Source: Desulforhabdus amnigena (GTDB lineage Bacteria; Desulfobacterota; Syntrophobacteria; Syntrophobacterales; Syntrophobacteraceae). Taken from it: 64,000 nt of DNA. The translations under genes were made by a program, and so were the position numbers. Shown here one piece after another: positions 63,644 through 64,000 of this stretch. Every line of letters begins with the position of its first letter. Position 1 is the stretch's first letter. Below the pieces are notes generated by a model. That model saw only the letters and a list, made by a program, of their open reading frames with translations, had not been told where the DNA came from and did no database searches. The stretch covers positions 1,515,001-1,579,000 of the forward strand of contig NZ_BSDR01000001.1 in the NCBI RefSeq assembly GCF_027925305.1, written 5' to 3'.

Positions 63644-64000
63644 TCAACAAATCCTGGGGAGCTGTTCCCCGCGCAGCATGTCCAAAAGGCGATGGCCCCC
63701 GATGCGCGTTCTCAGGAACACACGCCCGGCGTCGTTTGAAACCGTTTCCCCTATCTTGCAGGCGTTTCTGCCCAGAGGATGATCCCGCATGACTCGAAGC
63801 ACACTTTTCATGCATCGGGCGGGCACGAAAACAAGCACCTTTCCCTCGTTGGCCACATACAATGGGTCCAACCCCAGGATTTCACAGGCTCCGGCCACAT
63901 CCTCACGCACCGGCAGGGCTTCCTCTTCCAGACGAATGCCCACATGAGACTGCTCAGCGATCTCGTTCAACGTGGTCGCCACTCCTCCTCGAGTCGGATC
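63644..64000 (-). CDS. hypE: hydrogenase maturation protein HypE (5' end beyond the window)
   Basis: HypE carbamoylates and dehydrates to make the cyanide ligand of the NiFe centre, on its C-terminal Cys. The visible part is the C-terminal domain: DPTRGGVATTLNEIAEQSHV, GACEILGLDPLYVANEGKVL, then MRDHPLGRNACKIGE and the end GEQLPRIC. The terminal Cys that carries the thiocyanate is present. The frame is open to the right edge of the window, so the gene begins outside it. Confidence 0.95.
   Translation of the reverse strand, partial: DPTRGGVATTLNEIAEQSHVGIRLEEEALPVREDVAGACEILGLDPLYVANEGKVLVFVPARCMKSVLRVMRDHPLGRNACKIGETVSNDAGRVFLRTRIGGHRLLDMLRGEQLPRIC

Noticed and set aside
1-64000. tRNA, rRNA and CRISPR arrays
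   Set aside because: I looked in the intergenic regions for T-loop consensus, anticodon-stem patterns and regularly spaced repeats and found none I could support.

Overview
The window is a bacterial chromosome segment, most like a sulfate-reducing or syntrophic Desulfobacterota (Syntrophobacteria-type). That placement is inferred from gene content: a standard infB-rbfA-nrnA-truB-rpsO-pnp operon, yajC-secD-secF, a GlcD-type oxidase, a di-haem cytochrome c peroxidase, hypE, and a VIT/VWA protein with a myxobacterial-style AgmX tail. I found no rRNA, tRNA or CRISPR array.

Layout. 1-8.2 kb (+): translation and RNA-metabolism operon (infB running off the left edge, ylxP, rbfA, nrnA, truB, rpsO, pnp), closed by a strong terminator. 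8.5-11.7 kb (+): M16 peptidase, WalJ-like metallo-hydrolase, tandem UspA. 11.7-15.0 kb (-): secF, secD, yajC. 15.4-20.6 kb: cysQ (+), then comF, icd, prmA and an aminotransferase (-). 20.9-22.1 kb (-): two adjacent YbjQ-type proteins. 22.4-27.0 kb (-): polar amino-acid ABC transporter coupled to a FAD-linked oxidase, with an attenuator-like terminator after the binding-protein gene. 27.3-28.1 kb (-): RidA and a small unknown. 28.3-31.9 kb (+): three overlapping glycosyltransferases. 32-38.8 kb: OprP-type porin (-), P-type ATPase (+), di-haem peroxidase (-).

39.4-54.2 kb is an accessory island, G+C-rich in its coding parts and full of relics and repeats. Its genes have archaeal or eukaryotic flavours: a Clp1/Grc3-type polynucleotide kinase overlapping a THEP1 NTPase, a Thg1-like 3'-5' polymerase, a helix-hairpin-helix glycosylase-like protein, a minimal prim-pol, protein-isoaspartate methyltransferase, DUF72, archaemetzincin and a radical SAM protein. 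A rSAM-amzA-DUF72-PCMT operon was duplicated in part, and the copies decayed reciprocally. The copy at 44.8-46.4 kb keeps DUF72 but has a dead PCMT and only the tail of amzA, cut next to an IS91-type transposase relic. The copy at 51.6-54.1 kb keeps PCMT, amzA and rSAM but has DUF72 reduced by a 630-bp in-frame deletion. Together they still supply one intact copy of each gene. Relics of a second Clp1-type kinase and of a second prim-pol end point to a wider duplication. Between the copies lie three genes I cannot assign: two small Cys-rich proteins and a 449-residue protein with a histidine-kinase-like H-box but no ATPase domain.

54.3-64 kb is mixed: an unknown, a CBS-pair protein, an ABM-domain protein, a secreted phosphoesterase, a Cys4 mini-protein, a secreted nuclease, a small unknown, the VIT/VWA/AgmX protein, an AmpG-like permease, a second radical SAM paralogue and the 3' end of hypE at the right edge.

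The strongest biological hypothesis is that the island is a nucleic-acid and protein repair set: 5'-OH RNA/DNA phosphorylation, 5'-end tRNA repair, primer synthesis, base-lesion processing and isoaspartate repair. Its maintenance seems to depend on two half-decayed copies.
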